Assembly: GCA_002371705.1 (NCBI GenBank) | Contig: DFGI01000091.1 | Coordinates: forward strand, 1-49,816 | Length of the DNA: 49,816 nucleotides | Source of the DNA: Bacteroidales bacterium UBA3754 | GTDB lineage: Bacteria > Bacteroidota > Bacteroidia > Bacteroidales > UBA1715 | Direction: 5' to 3' | Shown: positions 15,695 to 24,341 of the stretch, one piece after another | How positions within the stretch are numbered: the stretch's first letter is position 1 | How the letters are laid out: every line of letters starts with the position of its first letter | Notes under the pieces: generated by a model | Database searches by the model: none | What the model was told of the DNA's origin: nothing | What the model saw: the letters and a program-made list of their open reading frames with translations, nothing else | Made by a program: the position numbers and the translations under genes

Positions 15695-17674
15695 ATGGCT
15701 GATATTATTTGTAGATGGAGAAATGGCACACCCAAAACTGTAGTTGAGCTTGTCAATTCTTTACCCCATATTTCTTTGCGGAATGAAGAATTCAGAGTTA
15801 CTATGCAAAACAGTTCTTGGGGACCTGACTTTTTCCGCACACCCTATCAGTTAGCTTGTCAATTAGGCTTATATTATGAGGGTGAAGATGGTTATTATCA
15901 TCCAAGGTTTGACCATAACATAGACGAACAAGAAGCCCAAGAATACTTGGAGCATTGGTTGCCCCGCTATTACGTTCCTAATCCTTATGTTGGGAGAAAT
16001 GGGTTTAATGACATTAAGTGTCCAACATATGTGTTATACGAGCTTTACAAGTATGCAACACAACATATAAACTGCACATATAAAGAAGCATACGAAGCGA
16101 TTTTTAAAGAAAAGCCAACAAATAACAATGATATTGTCCGAAACTACATAAACAACTATTCAAAAGTACTTCGATTTGAAGCAAACGGACAATTAACAAT
16201 TACAAATACTAATCCAAACACAGTTTTCGATTTTATGGATAGAAATAATAAAAAAGAATTCTTCGAAAGTTTTTCCAAGAATGATAATGTCGGCAAGACA
16301 CAGTCTTTAATAGTAGAACAAAACAAACTAACCACATTTATATTATCTATCATTCAGTATTTTAATAAAAAAGATGGGTTAAATGCAATAGTTCCTTATG
16401 CAGGAAGCACATCTCCAATAAAGGTTTCAAAAGAGTATGTTTTTAGTCTCGTTGGGATGTTTTTAGAATCAAATTTAGAGGATGTAAAGGCAAGAAATAT
16501 TGGTCACACAAGATGGTTTGAAGACCAATTTACACTGGGGGAAAGAAATGTTTACCTAAGTACCCAATGGAATGCAAATGGAGATTATCAACTGACACTT
16601 GATGATTTTATCAAGATGATACAAATCTGTTATGGAGATTATTATGTTTACAAATTAGGGCCAAATGGAGAACACCAATTGTGGAAATCAAATCTTCCTC
16701 TCCAACAAATCTACTACGGAGCACCAGGCAGTGGTAAATCAAACAAGGTAAAGAAATTGCTTGAGGGGGAATATCCTGATGAAACAGATCGAGATAAATT
16801 TGTTTTCCGCACAACATTCCATCCCGATAGCGATTATTCCACTTTCGTTGGGTGTTACAAACCTCGAATGGAAGATGATAAAATAAAATATGAATTTTCG
16901 CCCCAAACATTTACTGATGCATACGTAAAGGCATGGCAAAATCCAGATAAACAGGTGTATTTGGTTATTGAGGAAATCAACCGTGGCAATTGTGCACAAA
17001 TTTTTGGCGATTTATTCCAGTTGCTTGATAGGAAAGGAGGCGTTTCGGAATATCCCATCAACGCCGATGCGGATTTGAGGCAATATCTTGAAAAAGAAGA
17101 TGTATTGGGTGTTGGACACGAAGGCATCGCCAACGGCAAACTGAAACTGCCTGCAAATTTGAACATTTTGGCGACAATGAACACAAGTGACCAATCATTG
17201 TTTCCTATGGATTCTGCTTTCAAACGACGCTGGTCTTGGGAGAGCGTTCCTATTGATTACAATAATGTTGTTTCAAGAGAGTTCATAATCACTATTGGAG
17301 ACAAGCAATACAAATGGACTACGTTTTTGGAATCTGTGAACAAAAAAATTGTCAAAGCAACCGATTCGGAGGACAAGCAGATGGGCAATTTTTTCATCAA
17401 TGACAATGTGGACGAACGTCAGTTTATTGATAAGGTCATGTTTTATTTATGGAATGACGTTTGCAAAGAGGAGTTTCATACTACCAACAATTTCTTCCGT
17501 AATTACACTGATGACAAGAAGACAGAAACAATCGAATTTTCTTTCAACGCACTATTTGAATCAAACTCTACAAAATTGTTACAAGGATTTATGGAGTATC
17601 TTGAGGTACGTGCCGATGGTGATGGCTCAAAAAATCCTGACACGGAGGGGAACACAGAATCAGAGGCTGAATAA
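15695..17674 (+). CDS. McrB-type AAA+ GTPase (LlaJI R1-like)
   Basis: This 659-residue motor of a modification-dependent or LlaJI-type restriction complex has a Walker A at IYYGAPGSGKS (about 341-350) and Walker B at VYLVIEEINRG (about 420-430). The McrB GTPase signature NILATMNTSDQSLFPMDSA (about 490-508) is followed by the arginine pair FKRRWSWE. The N-terminal ~330 residues show no DUF3578 or EVE domain I can recognise. They start with a winged-helix-like region rich in aromatic residues and may recognise DNA. In McrBC, GTP-driven translocation brings two complexes together for cleavage. The stop overlaps the next start by one base (TAATG). GC content rises sharply within the gene near 17030 (see findings). 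Confidence 0.9.
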   Translation: MADIICRWRNGTPKTVVELVNSLPHISLRNEEFRVTMQNSSWGPDFFRTPYQLACQLGLYYEGEDGYYHPRFDHNIDEQEAQEYLEHWLPRYYVPNPYVGRNGFNDIKCPTYVLYELYKYATQHINCTYKEAYEAIFKEKPTNNNDIVRNYINNYSKVLRFEANGQLTITNTNPNTVFDFMDRNNKKEFFESFSKNDNVGKTQSLIVEQNKLTTFILSIIQYFNKKDGLNAIVPYAGSTSPIKVSKEYVFSLVGMFLESNLEDVKARNIGHTRWFEDQFTLGERNVYLSTQWNANGDYQLTLDDFIKMIQICYGDYYVYKLGPNGEHQLWKSNLPLQQIYYGAPGSGKSNKVKKLLEGEYPDETDRDKFVFRTTFHPDSDYSTFVGCYKPRMEDDKIKYEFSPQTFTDAYVKAWQNPDKQVYLVIEEINRGNCAQIFGDLFQLLDRKGGVSEYPINADADLRQYLEKEDVLGVGHEGIANGKLKLPANLNILATMNTSDQSLFPMDSAFKRRWSWESVPIDYNNVVSREFIITIGDKQYKWTTFLESVNKKIVKATDSEDKQMGNFFINDNVDERQFIDKVMFYLWNDVCKEEFHTTNNFFRNYTDDKKTETIEFSFNALFESNSTKLLQGFMEYLEVRADGDGSKNPDTEGNTESEAE

Positions 17675-19908
17675 TGAAGCTTTATTTTGAAGAATACTCA
17701 TATCCTGCAGATTTGTTGCTTAAAAACCTCGGCAACGATATAACTTTATCGTATAATCAAGGTGGAGGTATGGCAAAAGTGCCGTATGTGGGTTATTACT
17801 TCAATGCAGAAATAAACGATATGGTTTTTATTATGCCTAAGGTTTTCGTTTCGGAAAATAACAAGGCATTTGACCGATATGAACCAGAAAAAATCATAGA
17901 CCTGTCTCCCGAGAATAATCCACTAAAGGGAAAAGCCGACGACGAAGTTGTTTTCGAACTTTCGGCATGGCTCTATCAAGCCATTAATCACTATTTTGAA
18001 CGAAAACAACAAAGCAATATCGGTTCCGATATACAACTCCAACGTGTGAGACCGATTGGAGAGAAAGATTCAAAAACCATTATTGAAATTATCCTCTCTC
18101 TGTTGGAGTTTCAAAAAAAGCACCATAACTTATTTACTTATATGTCACTTATTAAATCCAGTGGCAACAACAAGGTGCATTGGGCTAAGACCATAAGTAG
18201 AGAACAACCGCTATTCAAAGATGGAATGCCATATTATCTGAATTTTAGGAACAAAAACAAGGTAATAAATTTTGACGAAGAACTGATTTCATTGTTTTAC
18301 TCGGTTCTCAACTACTTGAGTTTAACCTATCATTTCAAATTTCAACTTGTGCAAGGTTATACATTTTCGAAGCCGTCAAAAATCAAGTCGTTAATAGAAA
18401 GCGGGAAAGGGACACGTTTGTTGAAGAAAATTCGTCGTAACTATTTCACCGACGAGTTGGTTGAATTGTGGAACCTATTGTATATGTTTTTCAACCGTGC
18501 GGAAAACATAGCATCGGGGAAAGCACGTTCCGAAAAATTGTTGGTCAGCAATTTCAATCTGATTTTCGAGGACATGATAGACCAGCTTATCAGCGACAAA
18601 CGTGACGAAGTGCCAAAAGAACTAAGGGAACAGCCCGATGGTAAAATTGTGGACCATATCTATAAAGCCCAGTCTATTATTGAGGACAACCAACAGATTT
18701 ACTATATTGGCGACAGTAAATACTACAAAGAGACAACAGACTTAGGAAAGAATTCTATCTTTAAGCAATTCACCTACGCAAAAAATGTCATTCAGTATAA
18801 TATCAATTTGTTCAACAATAAAGACGATGTTGGCGATTGTCGCTATCGCGACCCGTTAACGGAGGGCTATAACATCACTCCAAATTTCTTTATTCGAGGT
18901 ATAATAGATTTTGAAAATCCTCAGAACCAAGAGCAAAAACTGATAAAAGATTCTACCTTCCAGAAAGAGAACAAGCATTTTTTCAATCGTTTGTTCGACC
19001 GTGACACGTTGTTTTTACAATCATACAACATGAATTTTATGTTTGTGGTGGCTGCCTATGTGCGCAATACTGACGATGTGGCACTTAAAAAGTCCATACA
19101 ATCCATGTTCCGACAAGATTTCATTGACTTTATTGACAACAAATTCGATTTCTCTATTTTGGAAGCCCGCAATGGAAATTTGTTGGAATCAGTGGAAAGG
19201 AATTTCAAGAAATTAAACGGAAAAATCTATCATCCAAGCGACAATAGTAACATAGTTATTCTTGCTCTTGACAAAGATGAGAAATATCAATTTGAAAATC
19301 TGCGAATTCTCTCAGAGATTGAGGACGATTTTCTAATTTATGAATATCATCTAGGGACGAATCCAGACGAGGTAAAAAGACTTGTACAATATCACTATTT
19401 GAAAACGTCAGGTTCTATGGTTGCCGAAAGCAATGAAAGTTCATACGGGGAGAAAACAAATCGGCAATACGAGAAATATCAAAAATCCCAACAGAACACC
19501 ATTTTATTTGGTGTTTATGTAAATAAAGAGCATCTGGATTGGATTTTGAACAACAAAAAATACAATGTTCGTTTAGGAGCACGTGTGGGGGCTGTTAAAC
19601 GAACTCAACAAGTAACATCGGCAAAATATCTTGTGTTGTACGACAGTAGCAGTGAGAATACGTATAAAATCTTCAATCTTAGTGATAAACATTATATTTG
19701 GAATGCTGAGAAAATGCGTGAGATGAAATATTATAAGAATTTCACAGAGAACGATCAGTATTACATTTATGATATTTTGAATGAAACAGATGATTTAGGA
19801 GAAATTGATGTTGCATTTGTTTTGAAACGTGTCAAGGAAAATGCAAAAGAAGAAATTGTAAAGGGTACGCCAATCTATGTGTATAAAGATGAAATAAATA
19901 CAATATAA
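17674..19908 (+). CDS. LlaJI/McrC-type restriction nuclease subunit
   Basis: This 744-residue partner of the McrB-like motor has an N-terminal ~280 residues that resemble the McrC/LlaJI dimerisation region (YFEEYSYPADLLLKNL, NDMVFIMPKVFV). The PD-(D/E)XK nuclease core reads LIFEDMIDQLI at about 297-307 and then YYIGDSKYYK at about 343-352, giving D-x-K with S between. About 190 residues from 555 onward form an extra beta-rich region containing GVYVNKEHLDWIL and AKYLVLYDSS. McrC normally stimulates GTP hydrolysis by McrB and cuts DNA. The gene is coupled to mcrB by a one-base overlap and ends 12 bases before the RhuM gene. I am fairly sure of the LlaJI relationship but cannot place the C-terminal part. 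Confidence 0.82.
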   Translation: MKLYFEEYSYPADLLLKNLGNDITLSYNQGGGMAKVPYVGYYFNAEINDMVFIMPKVFVSENNKAFDRYEPEKIIDLSPENNPLKGKADDEVVFELSAWLYQAINHYFERKQQSNIGSDIQLQRVRPIGEKDSKTIIEIILSLLEFQKKHHNLFTYMSLIKSSGNNKVHWAKTISREQPLFKDGMPYYLNFRNKNKVINFDEELISLFYSVLNYLSLTYHFKFQLVQGYTFSKPSKIKSLIESGKGTRLLKKIRRNYFTDELVELWNLLYMFFNRAENIASGKARSEKLLVSNFNLIFEDMIDQLISDKRDEVPKELREQPDGKIVDHIYKAQSIIEDNQQIYYIGDSKYYKETTDLGKNSIFKQFTYAKNVIQYNINLFNNKDDVGDCRYRDPLTEGYNITPNFFIRGIIDFENPQNQEQKLIKDSTFQKENKHFFNRLFDRDTLFLQSYNMNFMFVVAAYVRNTDDVALKKSIQSMFRQDFIDFIDNKFDFSILEARNGNLLESVERNFKKLNGKIYHPSDNSNIVILALDKDEKYQFENLRILSEIEDDFLIYEYHLGTNPDEVKRLVQYHYLKTSGSMVAESNESSYGEKTNRQYEKYQKSQQNTILFGVYVNKEHLDWILNNKKYNVRLGARVGAVKRTQQVTSAKYLVLYDSSSENTYKIFNLSDKHYIWNAEKMREMKYYKNFTENDQYYIYDILNETDDLGEIDVAFVLKRVKENAKEEIVKGTPIYVYKDEINTI

Positions 19909-19920
19909 CGCATAACAATT

Positions 19921-20937
19921 ATGACCACAGAAAACAAACTAATACTTTATAAAGACGACGAAGGTAAAGTAAGCGTAAATGTTCGCTTTGCCGATGAGGA
20001 TGTATGGCTGACGCAGGTTCAATTGGTGGAGATATATCAAACAAGTAAATCTAATGTCAGTGAGCATATTAAGCATATCTTTGAGGACAAAGAATTGGAT
20101 TCTAAACTGGTTGTTCGGAATTTCCGAATAACCACTCAGCATGGCGCCATTGAGGGTAAGACACAGTCTCGAGAAGTGGCACATTATAATCTTGATGTGT
20201 TAATTGCGCTTGGCTACCGTGTGCAATCGCCCATTGCTGTGCGTTTCCGCCAATGGGCAACCCAAAGGCTTCACGAGTATATCCAAAAAGGGTTTACGAT
20301 GGACGACGAACGTTTGAAGCAGGGAGGCAATCGTTATTTCAAAGAGTTGTTGCAACGGATTCGTGATATTCGTAGTAGTGAACGAAATTTCTATCAGCAA
20401 GTGACAGATATTTATGCAACATCAAGCGATTACGACCCACGTGCACCACAAACAAAATTGTTTTTTGCCACTGTGCAGAACAAAATGCATTATGCTGTGC
20501 ACGAACATACGGCGGCAGAGCTTATTTATGAGCGGGTAGATAACGAGAAACCTTTTGTTGGAATGACAAATTTCAAAGGTAATTATGTAACCCGTGAAGA
20601 TGTAAAAATTGCAAAAAACTATTTGACAGAGTTGGAATTACAACGGTTGAATCTTCTTACATCGCAATTCCTGGATTATGCAGAATTCCAGGCCTTGGAG
20701 CAAAATCCCATGACAATGGCCGATTGGATTACAGCATTGGATGATCAAATATTACGCTTACGAAAAAATATTTTGGAAGGTTCTGGCTCTATTTCCCATC
20801 AAGAGGCGATAGAGAAAGCAGAAAAAGAATTCGAAATCTACAGGGAACGCGAAATGCGGTTATTGGAAAGCGATTTTGATAAGATGGTAAAACAACTGAA
20901 AAACATACAAGACGATACACAAGCAAAAGGATCTTGA
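19921..20937 (+). CDS. RhuM-family protein
   Basis: This 338-residue protein has the Virulence_RhuM pattern: an N-terminal VNVRFADEDVWLTQVQLVEI and a HTH-like YQTSKSNVSEHIKHIF. Then come REVAHYNLDVLIALGYRVQS and the conserved FRQWATQRLHEYIQKGFTMD. The C-terminal half continues with FFATVQNKMHYAVHEHTAAE and a charged coiled-coil tail (about 280-330). The name comes from a Salmonella pathogenicity-island gene, but in most genomes it is an accessory gene beside restriction systems, as here. The DNA-binding character is inferred from the N-terminal helix-turn-helix. It is the last gene of the defense run, and the following gene is on the other strand. Confidence 0.88.
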   Translation: MTTENKLILYKDDEGKVSVNVRFADEDVWLTQVQLVEIYQTSKSNVSEHIKHIFEDKELDSKLVVRNFRITTQHGAIEGKTQSREVAHYNLDVLIALGYRVQSPIAVRFRQWATQRLHEYIQKGFTMDDERLKQGGNRYFKELLQRIRDIRSSERNFYQQVTDIYATSSDYDPRAPQTKLFFATVQNKMHYAVHEHTAAELIYERVDNEKPFVGMTNFKGNYVTREDVKIAKNYLTELELQRLNLLTSQFLDYAEFQALEQNPMTMADWITALDDQILRLRKNILEGSGSISHQEAIEKAEKEFEIYREREMRLLESDFDKMVKQLKNIQDDTQAKGS

Positions 20938-20957
20938 TAGAAGAATATTCTTTTTTG

Positions 20958-21374
20958 TCACTCCCCCACCACCGTCGCCACAAGTTTTCGTGGACCGCCG
21001 TAGTTGCGGAATTCGCAGAGATAGATGCCTTGCCACGTGCCGAGGTTTAGGCGGCCGTTGGTTATAGGAATGGTCAAGCTTACGCCGAACAAGCTGCTCT
21101 TGGCGTGGGCGGGCATGTCGTCGGCACCTTCGAGCGTGTGGTCGTAATACGATTCGTTTTCCTTCACAAGATGGTTCAGAATCTGTTCCATATCGCGACG
21201 AACGTCGGGATCGGCGTTTTCGTTGATGGAAAGGGCACACGACGTGTGCTTCACAAACAAGTTCAGAATGCCCGTCTGGGGCAATTTCCCCGAAAGATGT
21301 TCCATCACTTCGTGCGTGATCAAATGACAACCACGCCGTTTCTCCGACAATGTGAATTCTATTTGCTGAATCAT
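20958..21374 (-). CDS. yjbQ: YjbQ family protein (secondary thiamine-phosphate synthase-like)
   Basis: This 138-residue protein starts at the ATG at 21374, where family similarity begins (MIQQIEFTLSEKRRG). Conserved segments are LFVKHTSCALSINENADPDV and, later, HTLEGADDMPAHAKSSLFG, with histidines suited to metal binding, then NGRLNLGTWQGIYLCEFRN. YjbQ forms a small trimeric beta fold. Weak thiamine-phosphate synthase activity has been reported for E. coli YjbQ, but the physiological role is unsettled. Two bases upstream lies the stop of a 31-codon ORF. No Shine-Dalgarno sequence is visible. The gene is convergent with RhuM, leaving only 20 bases between stops. Confidence 0.9.
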   Translation of the reverse strand: MIQQIEFTLSEKRRGCHLITHEVMEHLSGKLPQTGILNLFVKHTSCALSINENADPDVRRDMEQILNHLVKENESYYDHTLEGADDMPAHAKSSLFGVSLTIPITNGRLNLGTWQGIYLCEFRNYGGPRKLVATVVGE

Positions 21375-21376
21375 AT

Positions 21377-21472
21377 TCAAATTTTTTGCAAGGTAGCAGA
21401 TTCTTCGTAATTTCTCCTCAACCATTCCCCCCAAAAGTAATCGTACACGCAGTAGCCGTTTTCGATTTCCAT
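21377..21472 (-). CDS. possible 31-residue ORF coupled to yjbQ
   Basis: The frame begins MEIENGYCVYDYFWGEWL and continues RRNYEESATLQKI, ending in TGA two bases before the yjbQ ATG. The composition is strongly aromatic and acidic (three Y, one F, two W in the first 18 residues), unlike random sequence. The spacing suggests translational coupling. It could be a leader ORF, a small protein or a decayed gene end, because the same frame stays open for about 25 codons upstream without another ATG. I do not recognise a family. Confidence 0.4.
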   Translation of the reverse strand: MEIENGYCVYDYFWGEWLRRNYEESATLQKI

Positions 21473-21617
21473 GATAAAGTATTGAAAAGCAAAAGAATTG
21501 TCGCATGGTTTATTGTTGAAACAGAAAACATCCCGTTAATTTCTTTGTGAAATCTTCTTTCGTTATTATGATGTTTTTATTTGGATTATTGCGAAATTTG
21601 TGCCTAAAATATAAAGT

Positions 21618-24245
21618 ATGGACGAACAGCAAGACGACATAGTAGTTCCTGAGAATCAAGAACCTATAATTGATTCTTCGATAAATAATATTCAATATGT
21701 TGGGGATTATTTCAAGAATTGGTTTCTTGACTATGCTTCGTATGTAATTACCGACCGCGCCATTCCGTATTTGGAGGACGGACTCAAGCCTGTTCAGCGT
21801 CGTGTGCTTTATACCATGAAAAAAATGGACGATGGCCGCTACAACAAAGTGGCAAGCATTTGCGGCGAAACAATGAAACTGCATCCTCACGGCGATTCGA
21901 GTATTTACGATGCCCTTGTGGGATTGGGACAGAAAGAGTTGCTTATTGACACACAAGGAAACTGGGGAAATGTTCTCACGGGCGATGGTGCTGCTGCTGG
22001 CCGTTACATTGAGGCACGATTGTCGAAGTTTGCCCTTGAAGTGCTTTTCAATGCAAAAACAACGGAATGGGTTCCGTCGTACGATGGTAGAAACAAGGAG
22101 CCGGTCACGTTGCCAGTGAAGTTCCCGTTGCTTTTGGCGCAAGGAATCGAAGGTATTGCCGTCGGTATGGCGTGCAAGGTTCTTCCGCACAACTTCAACG
22201 AATTGGTTGATGCCTGCGTTTCATATCTGAAACATGAACCGTTTGAGCTGTATCCCGATTTTCCTACAGGCGGTTTGATTGATGTGTCAAAATACAACGA
22301 CGGACAAAATGGAGGCCGCGTGCGTGTTCGTGCGCGAATCAACAAAGTTGACAATAAAACGTTGGAAATAACGGAGATACCATACGGCGAAACAACCACA
22401 TCCGTTATTGATTCAATTCTGAAGGCTAACGATGAAGGAAAAATCAAGATAAAACACGTTGACGACGACACCGCCGAATCTGTGCAAATCATAGTGACGT
22501 TGCCTGCCAATGTGTCCGCCGACGAAACCATTGATGCCTTGTATGTTTTTACAAAATGCGGCGTGTCGATTTCACCGAACACCAATGTGATATTCGACCA
22601 GAAGCCTGTATTTATGGGCGTTTCCGACATTCTTCGCAAAAATGCCGACAGAACGGTTGAATTGCTCCGTCGTGAGCTCGAAATCAATCTCGAAGAACTG
22701 AAGGAAAGCTGGATGAAGACTTCGTTGGAAAAGATTTTCATTGAAAAGGAAGTCTATGAGAAAATCAAGCCGTGCAAAACCGAGGAAGATATTCTTGCCA
22801 CTATCGACAAAGGTTTGAAACCGTATGTGAAGGACTTTTGGCGCGAAGTAACCCGTGAGGATTGCATTGCGTTGTCGAACATTCCAATCAAGAAAATTTC
22901 AAAGTACAACGCCTATAAAACCGATGAATTTATAAAATCGTTGGAGGCTGATATGGATGAGGTTCGCAACAATCTCGACCATATTATTGACTATGCAATC
23001 CGCTATTTCGAACACATAAAACAAAAATATGGAGAAGGACGGGAACGCCGCTCCGAAATCCGTAATTTTGAACAGATTGAAGTCGCACAGGTGGTGAACG
23101 CCAATACAAAATTGTATGCGAACTATGAAACGGGCTTTGTCGGCACAAGTTTGAAAAAAGACACGTTTATCTGCGACTGTTCCGATTTGGACGATATTAT
23201 TGTGTTCCTGCAAAACGGCACTTTCAAGGTGTCGAAGGTTTCCGACAAAGCGTTTTTTGGAACGGGAATCATCCATATTGGGGTATTTAGGAAAAACGAC
23301 GAGCGCACGATTTACAACGTGGCGTACCGCGATGGAAAGTCTGGCGTGACATACATAAAACGTTTCCCTGTGCTTGGCGTAACACGCGATAAGGACTATG
23401 ATATCACGTTGGGAACACCAAAGACTAAAGTGTTGTATTTCAGCGCAAATCCAAATGGTGAGGCGGAAATTATAAAGGTGTATCTTCGTCAGGAATTGCA
23501 TTTGCGAAAACCAGTTTTCGAGGTCGATTTCAGCACTTTGTCAATCAAAGGAAGGAGTACGAAGGGTAATATTCTTACAAAGCATCCTGCCTATAAAATT
23601 CAAAAGATTGAGGAAGGGGTGTCAACGTTGGGTGGCAGAAAAATTTATTTCAACGCGGAAACACGCCGTTTGAACGATGCCGGCTATGGCACGTTCCTTG
23701 GCGAATTCAAAGGCTCCGACAAGATTCTTGTGATAACCGAAGATGGAAAATTTGCATTGTCAACCTTCGATTTGAGCAACCATTTTGAATATCCAATTCT
23801 GCGAATCGAGAAATACGACGATAAAAAAATCTGGACAGCGTTGGTGTACGATGCCGAACAGGATTTGAACTACATAAAACGATTCAAAATAGAAGAATCG
23901 TCGAAATATGTGAGCTTCATTCCCGAAGCGGAAGGTTCCAAGTTGTTGAAAATCAACGATGACAGATTCCCTCAACTTTGTTTGAGCTTTGGCGGAAAAC
24001 ACGCGAACCGCGAAATGGAATACATTGATGTGGATGAGTTTATCGGCGTGAAAGGCTACAAGGCAAAAGGCAAGCGCATCTCGAACTACACTATTGATAT
24101 GATGGAGTTTGTGGAGCCATTGGAAAAAGAACTTCCGCCAGAAGAACAAGAGGCTGAAAATCAAAATCCAGCACCTACCGAATGGGACAATGACGATCCA
24201 ACCTCGAACAATCCCGAATCAGGCGAACAAATGTCGTTGTTTTAG
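21618..24245 (+). CDS. parC: DNA topoisomerase IV/gyrase subunit A (ParC/GyrA family)
   Basis: This 875-residue type IIA topoisomerase cleavage subunit has the N-terminal winged-helix region YASYVITDRAIPYLEDGLKP, then QRRVLYTMKKMDDGRY. The catalytic tyrosine, within AAAGRYIEARLSKFA, is Y130. The tower follows, and the C-terminal domain (from about residue 480) has divergent beta-pinwheel blades without a clear GyrA box, favouring ParC over GyrA. The C-terminal tail is acidic and proline-rich and ends SGEQMSLF. It relaxes and decatenates DNA with ParE; parE is not adjacent. The QRDR-like segment is HPHGDSSIYDALV. The 243-base gap before it holds the yjbQ leader ORF on the other strand. Confidence 0.9.
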   Translation: MDEQQDDIVVPENQEPIIDSSINNIQYVGDYFKNWFLDYASYVITDRAIPYLEDGLKPVQRRVLYTMKKMDDGRYNKVASICGETMKLHPHGDSSIYDALVGLGQKELLIDTQGNWGNVLTGDGAAAGRYIEARLSKFALEVLFNAKTTEWVPSYDGRNKEPVTLPVKFPLLLAQGIEGIAVGMACKVLPHNFNELVDACVSYLKHEPFELYPDFPTGGLIDVSKYNDGQNGGRVRVRARINKVDNKTLEITEIPYGETTTSVIDSILKANDEGKIKIKHVDDDTAESVQIIVTLPANVSADETIDALYVFTKCGVSISPNTNVIFDQKPVFMGVSDILRKNADRTVELLRRELEINLEELKESWMKTSLEKIFIEKEVYEKIKPCKTEEDILATIDKGLKPYVKDFWREVTREDCIALSNIPIKKISKYNAYKTDEFIKSLEADMDEVRNNLDHIIDYAIRYFEHIKQKYGEGRERRSEIRNFEQIEVAQVVNANTKLYANYETGFVGTSLKKDTFICDCSDLDDIIVFLQNGTFKVSKVSDKAFFGTGIIHIGVFRKNDERTIYNVAYRDGKSGVTYIKRFPVLGVTRDKDYDITLGTPKTKVLYFSANPNGEAEIIKVYLRQELHLRKPVFEVDFSTLSIKGRSTKGNILTKHPAYKIQKIEEGVSTLGGRKIYFNAETRRLNDAGYGTFLGEFKGSDKILVITEDGKFALSTFDLSNHFEYPILRIEKYDDKKIWTALVYDAEQDLNYIKRFKIEESSKYVSFIPEAEGSKLLKINDDRFPQLCLSFGGKHANREMEYIDVDEFIGVKGYKAKGKRISNYTIDMMEFVEPLEKELPPEEQEAENQNPAPTEWDNDDPTSNNPESGEQMSLF

Positions 24246-24317
24246 TATGGGTGGGGAAATCATACTCCAAAAACAATTATTCCCGTAAGAAATGACCAAT
24301 GCAAATCTATAATCATA

Positions 24318-24341
24318 ATTGTACATTATGAATTGTACATT
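24318..24341 (+). repeat. ATTGTACATT direct repeat at the 3' end of ribD
   Basis: ATTGTACATT occurs at 24318-24327 and 24332-24341. It belongs to the same word family as the repeats around 10140 and 10580 (AATGxACAATT). It encodes the last residues of ribD, so the repeat has invaded or shaped the C-terminus. No strong terminator is seen in the 80-base gap between the two converging genes. Confidence 0.55.

Noticed and set aside
21510..22190. 226-codon antisense ORF over the start of parC
   Set aside because: It covers the winged-helix region of parC, which is clearly coding. No family resemblance on the other strand.
21618..24245. GyrA instead of ParC
   Set aside because: I did not see a GyrA box in the C-terminal domain, but the call is not absolute, so the family name is given in the entry.
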